Shown here in pieces: positions 41,153 to 50,471 of a DNA stretch of 64,000 nucleotides. Numbering within the stretch: the stretch's first letter is position 1; each line of letters begins with the position of its first letter. The position numbers and the translations under genes were made by a program. Below the pieces are notes generated by a model. It worked only from the letters and a program-made list of their open reading frames with translations. It made no database searches and was not told the DNA's origin. Origin of the DNA: Pseudoflavonifractor sp902362925 (GTDB taxonomy: Bacteria > Bacillota > Clostridia > Oscillospirales > Oscillospiraceae); NCBI GenBank assembly GCA_902362925.1, contig CABIYL010000002.1. The stretch is one strand, 5' to 3'.

Positions 41153-41266
41153 ATGAAAAAAGCCACTGCGATTCTGAACATTCTCACCGGTGCGGTGCTG
41201 ATCGCCGCAGGCATTCTGGGTCTGATCCAGGCGTGCACGGAGCGGAGCACGGACGGCTGGAACTGA
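41153..41266 (+). CDS. Small single-pass membrane peptide (37 aa)
   Basis: A short gene with an excellent AAAGGAG (41138-41144) 8 nt before the ATG. Two lysines are followed by one hydrophobic helix (about residues 5-27) and a short polar tail with a Cys. No homologue is recognised. It sits between the 89-aa gene and the Sua5 gene, which starts 26 bases after its stop. The strong ribosome-binding site and position argue that it is translated. Confidence 0.65.
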   Translation: MKKATAILNILTGAVLIAAGILGLIQACTERSTDGWN

Positions 41267-41292
41267 AATTCTGATTTTCGAGGCGAACAAGC

Positions 41293-42318
41293 GTGATAAC
41301 ACAACGACTGACAGCCCAGGACATCCAGGAGGCTGCGGAGATTCTGAAGCGGGGCGGTCTGCTGGGCATTCCCACTGAGACGGTCTACGGCCTGGGGGCC
41401 AGCGGTCTGGACCCGGAGGCGGTGGCCCATATCTTTGCGGCCAAGGGCCGACCTCAGGACAACCCGCTGATTCTTCACGTCCCCTCGGCGGACTGGCTGG
41501 AGCGGTACTGTGAGGACATCCCCGACGCGGCCTATGCCCTGGCGGAGCGGTTCTGGCCCGGCCCCATGACCATGATCCTCCGGCGCAAGACCATCGTGCC
41601 CGACGCGGTGACCGCCGGACTGGACACGGTGGGCATGCGCTGCCCGGACCATGGGGTCACCCGCGCCATCATCGCGGCGGCGGGTGTACCGGTGGCGGCC
41701 CCCTCGGGCAACACCTCCGGACGGCCCAGCCCCACCAGCGCGGCGGATATGCTGGAAGATATGGACGGGAAGATTGACGGCATTGTGGACGGCGGCCCCT
41801 GCACGGTGGGGGTGGAGTCCACCATCATCGACCTGACCCTGACGCCTCCCCGGCTGCTGCGGCCCGGCGGCGTGACCCTGGAGCAGCTCCGGGATGCCCT
41901 GGGAGAGGTGGACGTGGACCAGGCGGTCACCCGCCTCATGGGCAAGGACGAGCATCCCCGGGCGCCGGGCATGAAGTACCGCCACTACGCCCCCAAGGCG
42001 CCGGTGACGGTGGTGAAGGGCCCGGCGGACAGGACCGCGGCCTACATCCGGGACCACCTGGGGCCCAAGAGCGGCGTCATCTGCTTTGACGAGTTTGCCG
42101 GGGACTTCTCCGGCTACCCGGTGGAGACCATGGGCCCTGCCGCCGACAAGGAGGAACAGGCCCGGCGGGTCTTTGACGCCCTGCGGTACTTTGACAGCAC
42201 CGATGTGGAGGAGATCTGGTCCCAGTGTCCGGACGACGGCGGCATCGGCCTGGCCGTGTCCAACCGGCTGAACAAGGCGGCCGGGTTCCATATCGTGGAC
42301 CTGAATGAGAATTCATAA
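41293..42318 (+). CDS. tsaC: L-threonylcarbamoyladenylate synthase (Sua5/TsaC)
   Basis: A 341-aa two-domain Sua5-type enzyme making threonylcarbamoyl-AMP for tRNA t6A. The YrdC domain (residues 1-200) has GGLLGIPTETVYGLGA, KGRPQDNPLI and APSGNTSGRPSPT. The C-terminal Sua5 domain follows a linker with APGMKYRHYAPKAPV. The start is GTG at 41293 after GAGG. Together with tsaE and tsaB it provides three of the four t6A proteins in this window. Confidence 0.94.
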   Translation: MITQRLTAQDIQEAAEILKRGGLLGIPTETVYGLGASGLDPEAVAHIFAAKGRPQDNPLILHVPSADWLERYCEDIPDAAYALAERFWPGPMTMILRRKTIVPDAVTAGLDTVGMRCPDHGVTRAIIAAAGVPVAAPSGNTSGRPSPTSAADMLEDMDGKIDGIVDGGPCTVGVESTIIDLTLTPPRLLRPGGVTLEQLRDALGEVDVDQAVTRLMGKDEHPRAPGMKYRHYAPKAPVTVVKGPADRTAAYIRDHLGPKSGVICFDEFAGDFSGYPVETMGPAADKEEQARRVFDALRYFDSTDVEEIWSQCPDDGGIGLAVSNRLNKAAGFHIVDLNENS

Positions 42319-42339
42319 CAGACCGGGGCGGTGAGGACC

Positions 42340-42969
42340 ATGAAAATTGTCGGCATTACCGGCCCAACCGGGGCAGGGAAGACCACCGCGCTCCGGGCGG
42401 TGCTCGCCCTTGGAGGCTGCGTCATCGACTGCGACCAGGTGTACCACCAGCTGCTGGAAGAGAATGACGCCATGAGAAACGAGTTGACGGAACGCTTCGG
42501 AAGGGGTATCCTAGACAGTGAACAGCGTCTGGACCGGAAGAAGCTGGGCGCCCTGGTCTTTCAGGACAAGGCCCTGCTGGCCGACCTGAACGCCATCACC
42601 CACCGGTATGTCCGCCAGCGGGTGGAGGAGCTGCTCCGCGCTGCCCGCGGGGAAGGACGGCCGCTGGCCGCCGTGGACGCCATCGCCCTTATTGAGAGCG
42701 GCCTGGGTGAGCTGTGCGACGCAGTGGTGGGTGTGCTGGCTCCGCCGGAGGTGCGGGTCAGGCGCATCATGGTCCGGGACGGCATTTCGGAGGACTACGC
42801 CCGCATGCGGGTGAAGGCCCAGCAGGACGACGCCTTTTTTCGGACAAACTGCACTGCGGTGCTGGAGAATACCGGAGAAGAGGCGGCGTTTGCCCGGCAG
42901 GCGACAGCGCTGTTTGAGAAAATACTGAATCTCGGAGCGGAATTCCGCTCTGGGCAAGGAGGAAATATC
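42340..42969 (+). CDS. coaE: Dephospho-CoA kinase (no own stop codon in this assembly)
   Basis: About 210 codons of a CoaE P-loop kinase, the last step of CoA synthesis. The P-loop is GPTGAGKTTA, an unusual variant of the common GGIGSGKS. DCDQVYHQLL and LDRKKLGALVF are typical CoaE motifs. The frame has no stop before the next start at 42970 and is in phase with it, so as written the kinase would be fused to the aminopeptidase. The perfect palindrome GAGCGGAATTCCGCTC (42935-42950) lies in the last codons. I infer either a lost or misread stop or a real read-through. The ATG at 42340 fits the family start. Confidence 0.85.
42935..42950. repeat. 16-bp perfect palindrome at the coaE end
   Basis: GAGCGGAATTCCGCTC is its own reverse complement. 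It lies 6 nt before the AAGGAGG (42956-42962) of the following gene. Confidence 0.6.
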
Positions 42970-44296
42970 ATGGAAGAGAAACAGAAGACCCTGGGTGAGC
43001 TGCGCCGTGAGGCCCTGCTCTACAAGCCCCAGAACGGCTACGACCGCCTGACGGCGGAGGACGAGGCCGCCATGAAGTCTTACTGTGAGGACTATAAGAA
43101 GTACCTGGACGCCGGCAAGACCGAGCGTGAGTGCGTGGACGAGACCGTCCGCCAGGCCGAGGAGCGGGGCTTCAAGCCCTTTGTCCGTGGCATGGCCGTC
43201 AAGCCCGGCGACAAGCTCTACCGGGTCAACCGGGGCAAGGCTATCATGCTGGCTGTGGTGGGCAATGCCTCTCTCAGCGAGGGCGTCAACATCGGTGCGG
43301 CTCACATCGATTCCCCCCGTCTGGACATCAAGCCCAATCCCCTCTACGAGGACACCGAGATGTGCTTCCTCAAGACCCACTATTACGGCGGTATCCGCAA
43401 GTACCAGTGGGTGACCATCCCCCTGGAGCTCCACGGCGTCATCGCCATGAAGGACGGCAGCGTGGTCAAGGTGGCCATCGGTGCCGGCGCCGGCGATCCC
43501 GTCTTCACTGTGGACGACCTGCTGCCCCACCTGGCGGCTGACCAGAGCAAGAAGCCTCTGTCCGAGGCCATTCCCGGCGAGAGCCTGAACGTGCTGGTGG
43601 GCAGCCGTCCCTTCAAGGACGACGAGGGCTCTGAGCGGGTGAAGCTGGCCATTCTGGACCTGCTGAACCAGAAGTACGGCATTGTGGAGGAGGACTTCAT
43701 CTCCGCCGAGCTGACCGCCGTGCCCGCCTTCCGGGCCAGCGACATCGGCTTTGACCGCTCCCTCATCGGTTCCTACGGCCACGACGACCGTGTGTGCGGC
43801 TACGCCGCTCTGGCCGCCCTCTTTGCTCTGGACGGCGCGCCTGCCCGTACTGCCGTGTGCATGCTGGCCGACAAGGAGGAGATCGGCTCCGAGGGTGTGT
43901 CCGGCATGAAGTCCGCCGCCTTCGACACCTTCATGAGCGACCTGTGCGACGCTCAGGGCGTGTCCCTGAAGGCCTGCTATGAGCGGTCCTTCTGCCTGTC
44001 CGCCGACGTGTGCGCCGCCTATGATCCCAATTTCCCCGAGGCCTTTGAGAAGCGCAACAGCGCCTATATCAACCGGGGCATGGGTCTGTGCAAGTACACC
44101 GGCGCCCGCGGCAAGTCTGGCGCGTCCGATGCCGCCGCTGAGCTGGTGGCCTACACCCGCCGGATTCTGGACGAGGCCGGCGTGGTGTGGCAGATGGCCG
44201 AGCTGGGCAAGGTGGACCAGGGCGGCGGCGGCACTGTGGCCGCCTATATGGCCGAGCGTGACATCGACACGCTGGATGCCGGCGTGCCCGTGCTCT
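42970..44296 (+). CDS. M18-family aminopeptidase, C-terminus lost in gap
   Basis: 442 codons of an aspartyl-aminopeptidase-like M18 metallopeptidase (about 460-470 aa when complete). Zinc-binding and catalytic motifs are GAAHIDSPRLDIKP, FDRSLIGSYGHDDRVC, DKEEIGSEGVSG and the final AGVPVL. It removes N-terminal residues from peptides in the cytoplasm. AAGGAGG lies 7 nt before the ATG at 42970, supporting an independent start, although the upstream coaE frame runs into it without a stop. About 25 residues are missing in the N run. Confidence 0.9.
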
Positions 44297-44577
44297 NNNN
44301 NNNNNNNNNNNNNNNNNNNNNNNNNNNNNNNNNNNNNNNNNNNNNNNNNNNNNNNNNNNNNNNNNNNNNNNNNNNNNNNNNNNNNNNNNNNNNNNNNNNN
44401 NNNNNNNNNNNNNNNNNNNNNNNNNNNNNNNNNNNNNNNNNNNNNNNNNNNNNNNNNNNNNNNNNNNNNNNNNNNNNNNNNNNNNNNNNNNNNNNNNNNN
44501 NNNNNNNNNNNNNNNNNNNNNNNNNNNNNNNNNNNNNNNNNNNNNNNNNNNNNNNNNNNNNNNNNNNNNNNNNNNNN
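44297..44577. other. Assembly gap (281 N)
   Basis: 281 unresolved bases remove the end of the M18 peptidase gene and the following intergenic sequence. The size is consistent with about 80 missing coding bases plus a spacer. Confidence 0.99.
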
Positions 44578-44589
44578 AGCCATTTAAAA

Positions 44590-44618
44590 TTGCAAAAAGC
44601 CGAGAGTTTTGCTATAAT
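44590..44618 (+). promoter_or_regulatory. Sigma-A promoter of the diguanylate cyclase gene
   Basis: TTGCAA (44590-44595) and TATAAT (44613-44618) are 17 nt apart, 33 nt before the start codon. Confidence 0.8.
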
Positions 44619-44651
44619 TTTAAAAGACTCAGCAGAAGTGCAGGTGAGGGC

Positions 44652-46109
44652 ATGGGTGGGCACCGAAGCAAGAACAATATAAGATTTGCAATTGCGTTGA
44701 CAGCGTTCCTGTGCTATCTCGTAGCGGCATTTATGGTGTTCTTTGCCAGTGTTGACAATGCGGTCAATAAAAATACAGTGGAGCTGCTGCGGTCCAACGT
44801 GCAGCAGCAGAGCTACCACTTTGAAGCGGTCATCGATCTCCAGTTCAATACGCTGGAGGTGGCGGCCAGCTATATCGGCATGCAGCCCCAGCGTCTGACG
44901 CTCGAACAGATGGAGGATGTCCTCCAGTCTCTGTCCTCCACGGACACCTTTGGGCGGACCATGCTGATTTTGCCGGACGGAACCGGATATACCAGCGACG
45001 GAGTTACGACCCAGGTAAAGGACCGGGCGTATTTTACAACCGCTATGAGCGGTAAGCGGGCTCTGAGTAACCCCATCTCCAGCTCGGTGGACAGGGATAA
45101 TAAGGTGGTTCTGGCTGTGCCGGTAAGGCGCAACGGAGAGGTGACTGCCGTACTGGGCGGTTCCTATGACGTGGGTGCTCTGAGCAACCTGCTGTTCGCG
45201 GATATCTATGACGGAAAGGGATACTCCTTTATCGTGACGGCGGATGGCTCCGTTGTGAGCAGCGGCACTACCTATGCCGACTGGTCAGGGCGAAATTTCT
45301 TTGACGCATACGGAAAGGTGAAGTACTCCAAAGGCTCCCTGGAACAGATGCGTGAGGATTTTCAGGAGAGAAGCGGCGGCAGCATCATTGTGGACAATCA
45401 GGGCGTGGGCAGCTACCTGGCCTATGAGCCACTTGACTGCAACGACTGGGTGCTCTGTTATGTGGTCAGCGAGGAAGATGCCAAGGCCAGCTATGTGTTT
45501 ATCACACACTATGAGCTGCTGCTGGGTCTGGCGTTCCTGGCGGGTGTAGGTGCCCTGCTGCTGACCATGCAGCGCCTGAACGCCCGGGATCGGCGCAGAC
45601 TGATGCAGAAGGCCGAGGAGGACCCGCTGACCGGTCTGCTGAACAAGGAGAGCACGGCCCGGAGCATTACGGATTGGCTCAATGAGGAGCGGTGCAAGGG
45701 CTTCCAGGTGCTGCTGATGGTGGATCTGGATCATTTTAAGGAGATCAACGACACCTACGGCCACGCCACAGGCGATCTGGTGCTGAAGAAAGCGGCTCAG
45801 GTCCTGCGGGGCGTGTTCCGTGAGACGGATATCGTGGGCCGCGTAGGCGGCGACGAGTTCATGGTGTTCCTGAAGAACGTGGGAAACCCGGAGGTGGTGC
45901 AGCGGCTCATGAGCACCCTGAACAGCCGGATTCGCTCTGTGACGGTGGACGATCTCCCGGAGGAGACCCTGTCGTGCAGCATTGGTGCGGCGTTCTATCC
46001 CCGCCACGGAAAGGACTTCACGCTGCTCTATGAGAATGCGGATCGCGCCCTCTATGAGGCCAAGCGGGCCGGGCGCAATGGCCATGCGGTCTTTGAGTCG
46101 GGCAGCTGA
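44652..46109 (+). CDS. Membrane-bound diguanylate cyclase with extracellular dCache-like sensor
   Basis: A 485-aa two-pass membrane protein. Membrane helix 1 is at about residues 10-33, an extracytoplasmic sensor of the dCache type at about 35-285 (VKDRAYFTTAMSGKRALSNPI, VVLAVPVRRNGEVTAVLGG), helix 2 at about 287-310, and a cytoplasmic GGDEF domain at about 325-485. The active-site GGDEF is at residues 399-403, and RETD (390-393) five residues upstream is an intact product-inhibition site. It should synthesise c-di-GMP in response to a small extracellular ligand. A sigma-A promoter and terminator make it a single-gene unit. Confidence 0.92.
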   Translation: MGGHRSKNNIRFAIALTAFLCYLVAAFMVFFASVDNAVNKNTVELLRSNVQQQSYHFEAVIDLQFNTLEVAASYIGMQPQRLTLEQMEDVLQSLSSTDTFGRTMLILPDGTGYTSDGVTTQVKDRAYFTTAMSGKRALSNPISSSVDRDNKVVLAVPVRRNGEVTAVLGGSYDVGALSNLLFADIYDGKGYSFIVTADGSVVSSGTTYADWSGRNFFDAYGKVKYSKGSLEQMREDFQERSGGSIIVDNQGVGSYLAYEPLDCNDWVLCYVVSEEDAKASYVFITHYELLLGLAFLAGVGALLLTMQRLNARDRRRLMQKAEEDPLTGLLNKESTARSITDWLNEERCKGFQVLLMVDLDHFKEINDTYGHATGDLVLKKAAQVLRGVFRETDIVGRVGGDEFMVFLKNVGNPEVVQRLMSTLNSRIRSVTVDDLPEETLSCSIGAAFYPRHGKDFTLLYENADRALYEAKRAGRNGHAVFESGS

Positions 46110-46142
46110 GCCGCAGGGCCTGTCCAAAAAGCAACAGATACG

Positions 46143-46180
46143 AAAGCCCCCGGCGGATACGATTCCGCCGGGGGCTTTTT
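46143..46180 (+). terminator. Terminator of the diguanylate cyclase gene
   Basis: AAAGCCCCCGGCGGA pairs with TCCGCCGGGGGCTTT around TACGAT and continues into T residues. Confidence 0.9.
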
Positions 46181-46238
46181 GGATGAAAATCTCTGAGTCT
46201 GCAAACACTAGCACCAGATTTCAAGGAGGTGCTGAACC

Positions 46239-46976
46239 ATGGCAGACGAGACAAAGGAGACGACCGAAACCGGAAGCGGGGAAGAGGAGGAAAATCTCAG
46301 CAGCCGCCAGCAGCAGATTGTGGACATGGGCTCCACTACCATCAAGACGGAGCGGGGGACAGTCCATACCCTCACCATTGTGGGGCAGATTGAGGGCCAC
46401 CAGCTGCTGCCCTCCACCGCCAAGACCACCAAATATGAGCACGTGATGCCCCTTCTGGCAGCCATTGAGGAGAGCAGCGAGGTGGACGGTGTGCTCATCC
46501 TGCTGAACACAGTGGGCGGCGACATTGAGGCGGGGCTGGGTATCGCCGAGCTGATTGCCAGCATGCGCAAGCCCACCGTGTCCCTGGTGCTGGGGGGCGG
46601 ACACTCCATCGGCGTACCGCTGGCGGTGTCGGCCAAGACATCCTTTATCGCCCCATCCGCCGCTATGACCATCCACCCGGTGCGGCTCAATGGTCTGGTC
46701 ATCGGCGTGCCCCAGACCTTCTACTACTTTGAGCGCATCCAGGACCGTATCATCCAGTTTGTCACCAAAAACAGCCATGTGGACCGGGAGACCTTTACCA
46801 GAATGATGCTCCAGACGGGCGAGCTGGCCGCCGATGTGGGCAGCGTCATCTACGGGGAGGAGGCGGTGAAAATTGGCCTCATCGACCGGATTGGCGGTCT
46901 CTCCGACGCGCTGGACTGTCTCCACGGCATGATGGAGGAGGAGCGGCAGCGGCGGATGGACGTCCTGAAAACCTGA
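46239..46976 (+). CDS. ClpP-like protease (TepA type)
   Basis: A 245-aa ClpP/crotonase-fold serine protease. The nucleophile region GGGHSIGVPLAVSA and the Gly-rich oxyanion strand LNTVGGDIEAGLGIAELIASM are present, with the His in MTIHPVRLNG. Compared with housekeeping ClpP it has a 25-residue acidic N-terminal extension and a longer C-terminus. It resembles the sporulation-associated YmfB/TepA group. No Clp ATPase is adjacent. AAGGAGGT precedes the ATG, and terminators flank it on both sides. Confidence 0.88.
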   Translation: MADETKETTETGSGEEEENLSSRQQQIVDMGSTTIKTERGTVHTLTIVGQIEGHQLLPSTAKTTKYEHVMPLLAAIEESSEVDGVLILLNTVGGDIEAGLGIAELIASMRKPTVSLVLGGGHSIGVPLAVSAKTSFIAPSAAMTIHPVRLNGLVIGVPQTFYYFERIQDRIIQFVTKNSHVDRETFTRMMLQTGELAADVGSVIYGEEAVKIGLIDRIGGLSDALDCLHGMMEEERQRRMDVLKT

Positions 46977-46985
46977 GAAGCGAAA

Positions 46986-47022
46986 CGCCCCCGGAGGAAC
47001 TTAACCTCCGGGGGCGTGTTTT
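46986..47022. terminator. Terminator between the ClpP-like gene and phosphoketolase
   Basis: CGCCCCCGGAGG (46986-46997) pairs with CCTCCGGGGGCG (47005-47016), followed by TGTTTT on the plus strand. It may act for both converging genes. Confidence 0.85.
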
Positions 47023-47033
47023 CAGGCAGAGAT

Positions 47034-49469
47034 TTATTCCATTCCCTTGCCGTTGTTCCATTTCCAGTCCTTGATCTCCGGCATATCCTCGCCGTAGGTG
47101 GTGATATACTGCCGATGCTCCACCAGCTTGTCCCGCATGAGCTGGATAAGGAAGGCGCCACGGTTGCCCAGCTGGGGCAGGCGCTTGACGGTATCCATCA
47201 CCAGATGATAGCGGTCGATATCATTCTGTACCCGCATATCAAAGGGCGTGGTGATGGTGCCCTCTTCCTTGTAGCCCCGGACGTGGAGCTTCTTGTTGTG
47301 ACGGCGGTAGGTCAGCTCGTGCACCAGGGTGGGGTAGCCGTGGAAGGCGAAGATGATGGGCTTGTCGGTGGTGAAGTAGGCGTCGTAGTCCTCGTCGGTG
47401 AGGCCGTGGGGGTGCTCGGTGTGGGGCTGGAGCTTCATCAGGTCCACCACGTTGATGACCCGGATGTGGAGCTCGGGCAGATACTTGCGCAGGATGGTCA
47501 CAGCTGCCAGAGTCTCCAGAGTGGGGGTGTCGCCGCAGCAGGCCATGACCACGTCGGGCTCAGCGCCCTGGTCATTGGAAGCCCACTGCCAGATGCCGAT
47601 GCCCTGGGTGCAGTGCTTCACAGCCTGATCCATGGTGAGCCACTGGGGACGGGGGTGCTTGGAGGCGATGATCACGTTGACATAGTTGCGGCTCTTGATG
47701 CAGTGGTCAAAGGTGGACAGCAGGCAGTTGCTGTCGGGGGGCAGATAGAGCCGCACCACGTCTGCCTTTTTGTTGGCCACGTGGTCCAGGAAGCCGGGGT
47801 CCTGGTGGGTGAAGCCGTTGTGGTCCTGCTGCCACACGTTGGAAGCCAGCACATAGTTCAGGGAGGCGATATCCTGCCGCCAGGGCAGCTGGGAGGCCAC
47901 CTTGAGCCACTTGGCGTGCTGGGACACCATGGAGTCTACGATGCGGATAAAGGCCTCGTAGCTGACAAAGGTGCCGTGGCGGCCGGTGAGGAGGTAGCCC
48001 TCCAGCCAGCCCTGGCACATGTGCTCGGAGAGCATGGCGTCCATAACCCGGCCCTCGGTGTCCAGGTTCAGGTCGTTGTCGATGAAATCCGTGTTCCAGC
48101 GGCGGCCGGTGACCTCAAAGACCGGCTCCAGCCCGTTGGACTTGGCCTCGTCAGGGGCAAAGATGCGGAAGTTTTTGGCCTCCATGTTGAGGCGCACCAC
48201 ATCCCGCATGTACTTGCCCAGCTGGTGCATGTCCTCGCCCAGGTGGTCGCCGGGAGAGGGGACATCCACCGCGTAATTGCGGAAGTCGGGGCGGCGGAGG
48301 TCCCGGAGCACCTGGCCGCCGTTGGCGTGGGGGTTGGAGCCCATGCGGCGGTTGCCAACAGGGGCCAGCTCCCGCAGCTCGGGGATGAGCCGTCCGTTTT
48401 CGTCAAAGAGCTCCTCCGGGTGGTAGCTGCGCATCCAGGACTCCAGCAGGGCGATGTACTCCGGGTGGGCGGCGTCGGCGGGGAAGGGGATGCGGTGGGC
48501 CAGGCAGGTGCCCTCCACCGGGAAACCGTCCAGAGACACGGGGCAGGTCCAGCCCTTGGGGGAGCGGAACACAATCATGGGCCACCGGGGGCGGGTGGGG
48601 TCGTTCTGGGTGCGGGCGTGCTCCTGGATGCGGCTGATCTCACGCACCGCCCAGTCCAGAGCGGCGGCCATGGTCTGGTGCATCTGGGGCGCGTCGTCCC
48701 CCTCCACGAACCGGGGCTCCCAGCCGCAGCCCTTGAAGTACATCTCCAGCTCCTCGTGGGTGATCCGGCCGAAGATGGAGGGACCGGCGCTCTTGAAGCC
48801 GTTGAGGTGGAAGATGGGCAGCACAGCGCCGTCGGTGATGGGGTTGATGAGCTTGTTGCTCTGCCAGGCGGCGGCCAGAGGGCCGGTCTCGGCCTCGCCG
48901 TCGCCCACCACGCAGGCGGCAATCAGGTCGGGGTTGTCCATCACCGCGCCGAAGGCGTGGGACAGGGAGTAGCCCAGCTCACCGCCCTCGTTGATGGAGC
49001 CGGGGGCCTCGGGGCCCACGTGGCTGGGGATGCCGCCGGGGAAGGCGAACTGGCGGAAGAGCCGCTTCATGCCCTCCTCGTCCTGGCCCACGTTGGGGTA
49101 CACCTCGCTGTACGTCCCCTCCAGGTAGGTCTGAGCCACCACGGCCTCGCCGCCGTGACCGGGACCGGCCAGATAGATCATGTTCAGGTCATTCCGGGTG
49201 ATGACCCGGTTGAGGTGGGTGTAGATAAAGTTCTGCCCCGGCGCGGTGCCCCAGTGGCCCACAGTGTGCCGCTTGAGGTGTTCCGGCTTGAGGGGCTGGC
49301 GGAGCAGGGGATTGTCCAGCAGGTAGAGCTGACCCACGGACAGATAGTTGGCGGCGCGCCAGTAGGCGTCCATCTTGCGCAGCTGCTCCTGATCAAGGGG
49401 CCCCCGCTTTGACATACGGGCGGCGGATTTAAGTACGGGCTTAGATTCGGGCTTTGCGGTCTTAGCCAT
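47034..49469 (-). CDS. xpk: Phosphoketolase
   Basis: An 811-aa thiamine-diphosphate enzyme, the normal length for the family. It cleaves xylulose-5-phosphate (and perhaps fructose-6-phosphate) with phosphate to acetyl phosphate and a sugar phosphate. Motifs include YLAGPGHGG, HVGPEAPGSINEGGELGYSL, the TPP-binding GDGEAETGPLA, and HQDPGFLDHVANKK in the pyrimidine-binding domain. GAGGAGG lies before the ATG, with a TTGACT/CATAAT promoter upstream. Substrate choice cannot be told from these motifs. Confidence 0.95.
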   Translation of the reverse strand: MAKTAKPESKPVLKSAARMSKRGPLDQEQLRKMDAYWRAANYLSVGQLYLLDNPLLRQPLKPEHLKRHTVGHWGTAPGQNFIYTHLNRVITRNDLNMIYLAGPGHGGEAVVAQTYLEGTYSEVYPNVGQDEEGMKRLFRQFAFPGGIPSHVGPEAPGSINEGGELGYSLSHAFGAVMDNPDLIAACVVGDGEAETGPLAAAWQSNKLINPITDGAVLPIFHLNGFKSAGPSIFGRITHEELEMYFKGCGWEPRFVEGDDAPQMHQTMAAALDWAVREISRIQEHARTQNDPTRPRWPMIVFRSPKGWTCPVSLDGFPVEGTCLAHRIPFPADAAHPEYIALLESWMRSYHPEELFDENGRLIPELRELAPVGNRRMGSNPHANGGQVLRDLRRPDFRNYAVDVPSPGDHLGEDMHQLGKYMRDVVRLNMEAKNFRIFAPDEAKSNGLEPVFEVTGRRWNTDFIDNDLNLDTEGRVMDAMLSEHMCQGWLEGYLLTGRHGTFVSYEAFIRIVDSMVSQHAKWLKVASQLPWRQDIASLNYVLASNVWQQDHNGFTHQDPGFLDHVANKKADVVRLYLPPDSNCLLSTFDHCIKSRNYVNVIIASKHPRPQWLTMDQAVKHCTQGIGIWQWASNDQGAEPDVVMACCGDTPTLETLAAVTILRKYLPELHIRVINVVDLMKLQPHTEHPHGLTDEDYDAYFTTDKPIIFAFHGYPTLVHELTYRRHNKKLHVRGYKEEGTITTPFDMRVQNDIDRYHLVMDTVKRLPQLGNRGAFLIQLMRDKLVEHRQYITTYGEDMPEIKDWKWNNGKGME

Positions 49470-49504
49470 CGGAAGAGCCTCCTCGAACGCTTGAAATCAC
49501 TATT

Positions 49505-49533
49505 ATTATGCTAAATTATAGGGAAGAAGTCAA
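49505..49533 (-). promoter_or_regulatory. Sigma-A promoter of the phosphoketolase gene
   Basis: On the minus strand TTGACT (49528-49533) and CATAAT (49505-49510) are separated by 17 nt, ahead of a 35-nt leader. Confidence 0.75.
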
Positions 49534-49552
49534 TAGTTACGTCGGCATAAAA

Positions 49553-49593
49553 GCGAAAAAAGAGGCTGCAACGAAGGCAGTCTCTTTTTTCGC
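49553..49593. terminator. Terminator after the lipoprotein gene
   Basis: GCGAAAAAAGAGGCTGC pairs with GCAGTCTCTTTTTTCGC with one G-U/G-T mismatch. A and T runs on either side allow function on both strands. On the minus strand it lies just beyond the lipoprotein stop. Confidence 0.85.
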
Positions 49594-49596
49594 GGC

Positions 49597-50460
49597 TCAA
49601 ACGCCGCCCAGAGCGGTCAGATGGAAATCGTTCAGTGTAAGGGATTCTCCGTCATAGGTCACCTGAGCGGTGAGGGTGCCGATGTCCATGGGGGACGCAT
49701 CCTCAGCGGTGATCTGAAGGCCGAACACGGCAGTGCAGGCCCCGTCCTCCCAGCGGAAGAACACCAGATTGCCCACGGGGGCCAGACCGTCAGGCTCGGA
49801 CGGACCGTCATACCAGGCGCTGATTTTCTCTGTTCCGGCGGTGATGGTGACGGTGTTTTCCTTGTGGTCATAGGAGAAGGAGAGCAGGTCGCCCAGCAGG
49901 GGAACATAGTAGTCGGACAGCAGACCGCAGTCGTTCCAGCTGCCGTCGGACTGGGGCTGGTAGACGTGGAGTTCAAAGACGCTGCCCTCAGCGGTGTTGG
50001 ACACCAGATAGACCACAGCCAGCTCCTCGCTGCCGTCGCCGTCCAGGTCCTCCCACCGCAGCTGGGGGAGCATGGGGTGTTCAGCGGAGAGATAGACCTG
50101 GTCGAAGGGGGTGAAGGTGTCGCCCTGGGCGAGGAGAACCCCGCAGGGGGCGCCGTCAGAATCGCCTCCGTAGCCGTAGAGGGCAATGTTCTGGTCGGCC
50201 AGTTCGGCCAGCCGGTAGAGGCTGCCGCTGCCCGCCTCAATGTCCTCGGCGGCGGACAGGGTGTCGGGCAGGTCGTCGGCGGAGATGTCCTCCCACCAGG
50301 CGGGTTCCTCCGGAGCCTCCGAGGAACTGGGCGGCGCAGCGGAGGGCTGGACGGAGGAGACAGGGGCGGATTGGGACAGGGAAGGGGAGACGGCCGTCTC
50401 TCCGGTGCAGGCAGAGAGCAGCAGTAGTGCGGCCAGCAGGGCGGGGAACAGAGACTTCAT
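49597..50460 (-). CDS. Putative lipoprotein of unknown function
   Basis: A 287-aa exported lipoprotein. The signal peptide has a Leu/Ala-rich core and a lipobox LLSAC with C18 as the lipidated residue, followed by a Ser/Pro/Ala-rich linker (about residues 20-60). The rest is a beta-rich domain with an FG-GAP/VCBS-like acidic repeat WEDLDGDGSEELAV, suggesting a beta-propeller-type or calcium-binding fold. GAGGAGGT precedes the ATG. The MATE exporter gene ends 11 bases upstream on the same strand, so they may be co-transcribed. Confidence 0.8.
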   Translation of the reverse strand: MKSLFPALLAALLLLSACTGETAVSPSLSQSAPVSSVQPSAAPPSSSEAPEEPAWWEDISADDLPDTLSAAEDIEAGSGSLYRLAELADQNIALYGYGGDSDGAPCGVLLAQGDTFTPFDQVYLSAEHPMLPQLRWEDLDGDGSEELAVVYLVSNTAEGSVFELHVYQPQSDGSWNDCGLLSDYYVPLLGDLLSFSYDHKENTVTITAGTEKISAWYDGPSEPDGLAPVGNLVFFRWEDGACTAVFGLQITAEDASPMDIGTLTAQVTYDGESLTLNDFHLTALGGV

Positions 50461-50471
50461 AAAAGACCTCC

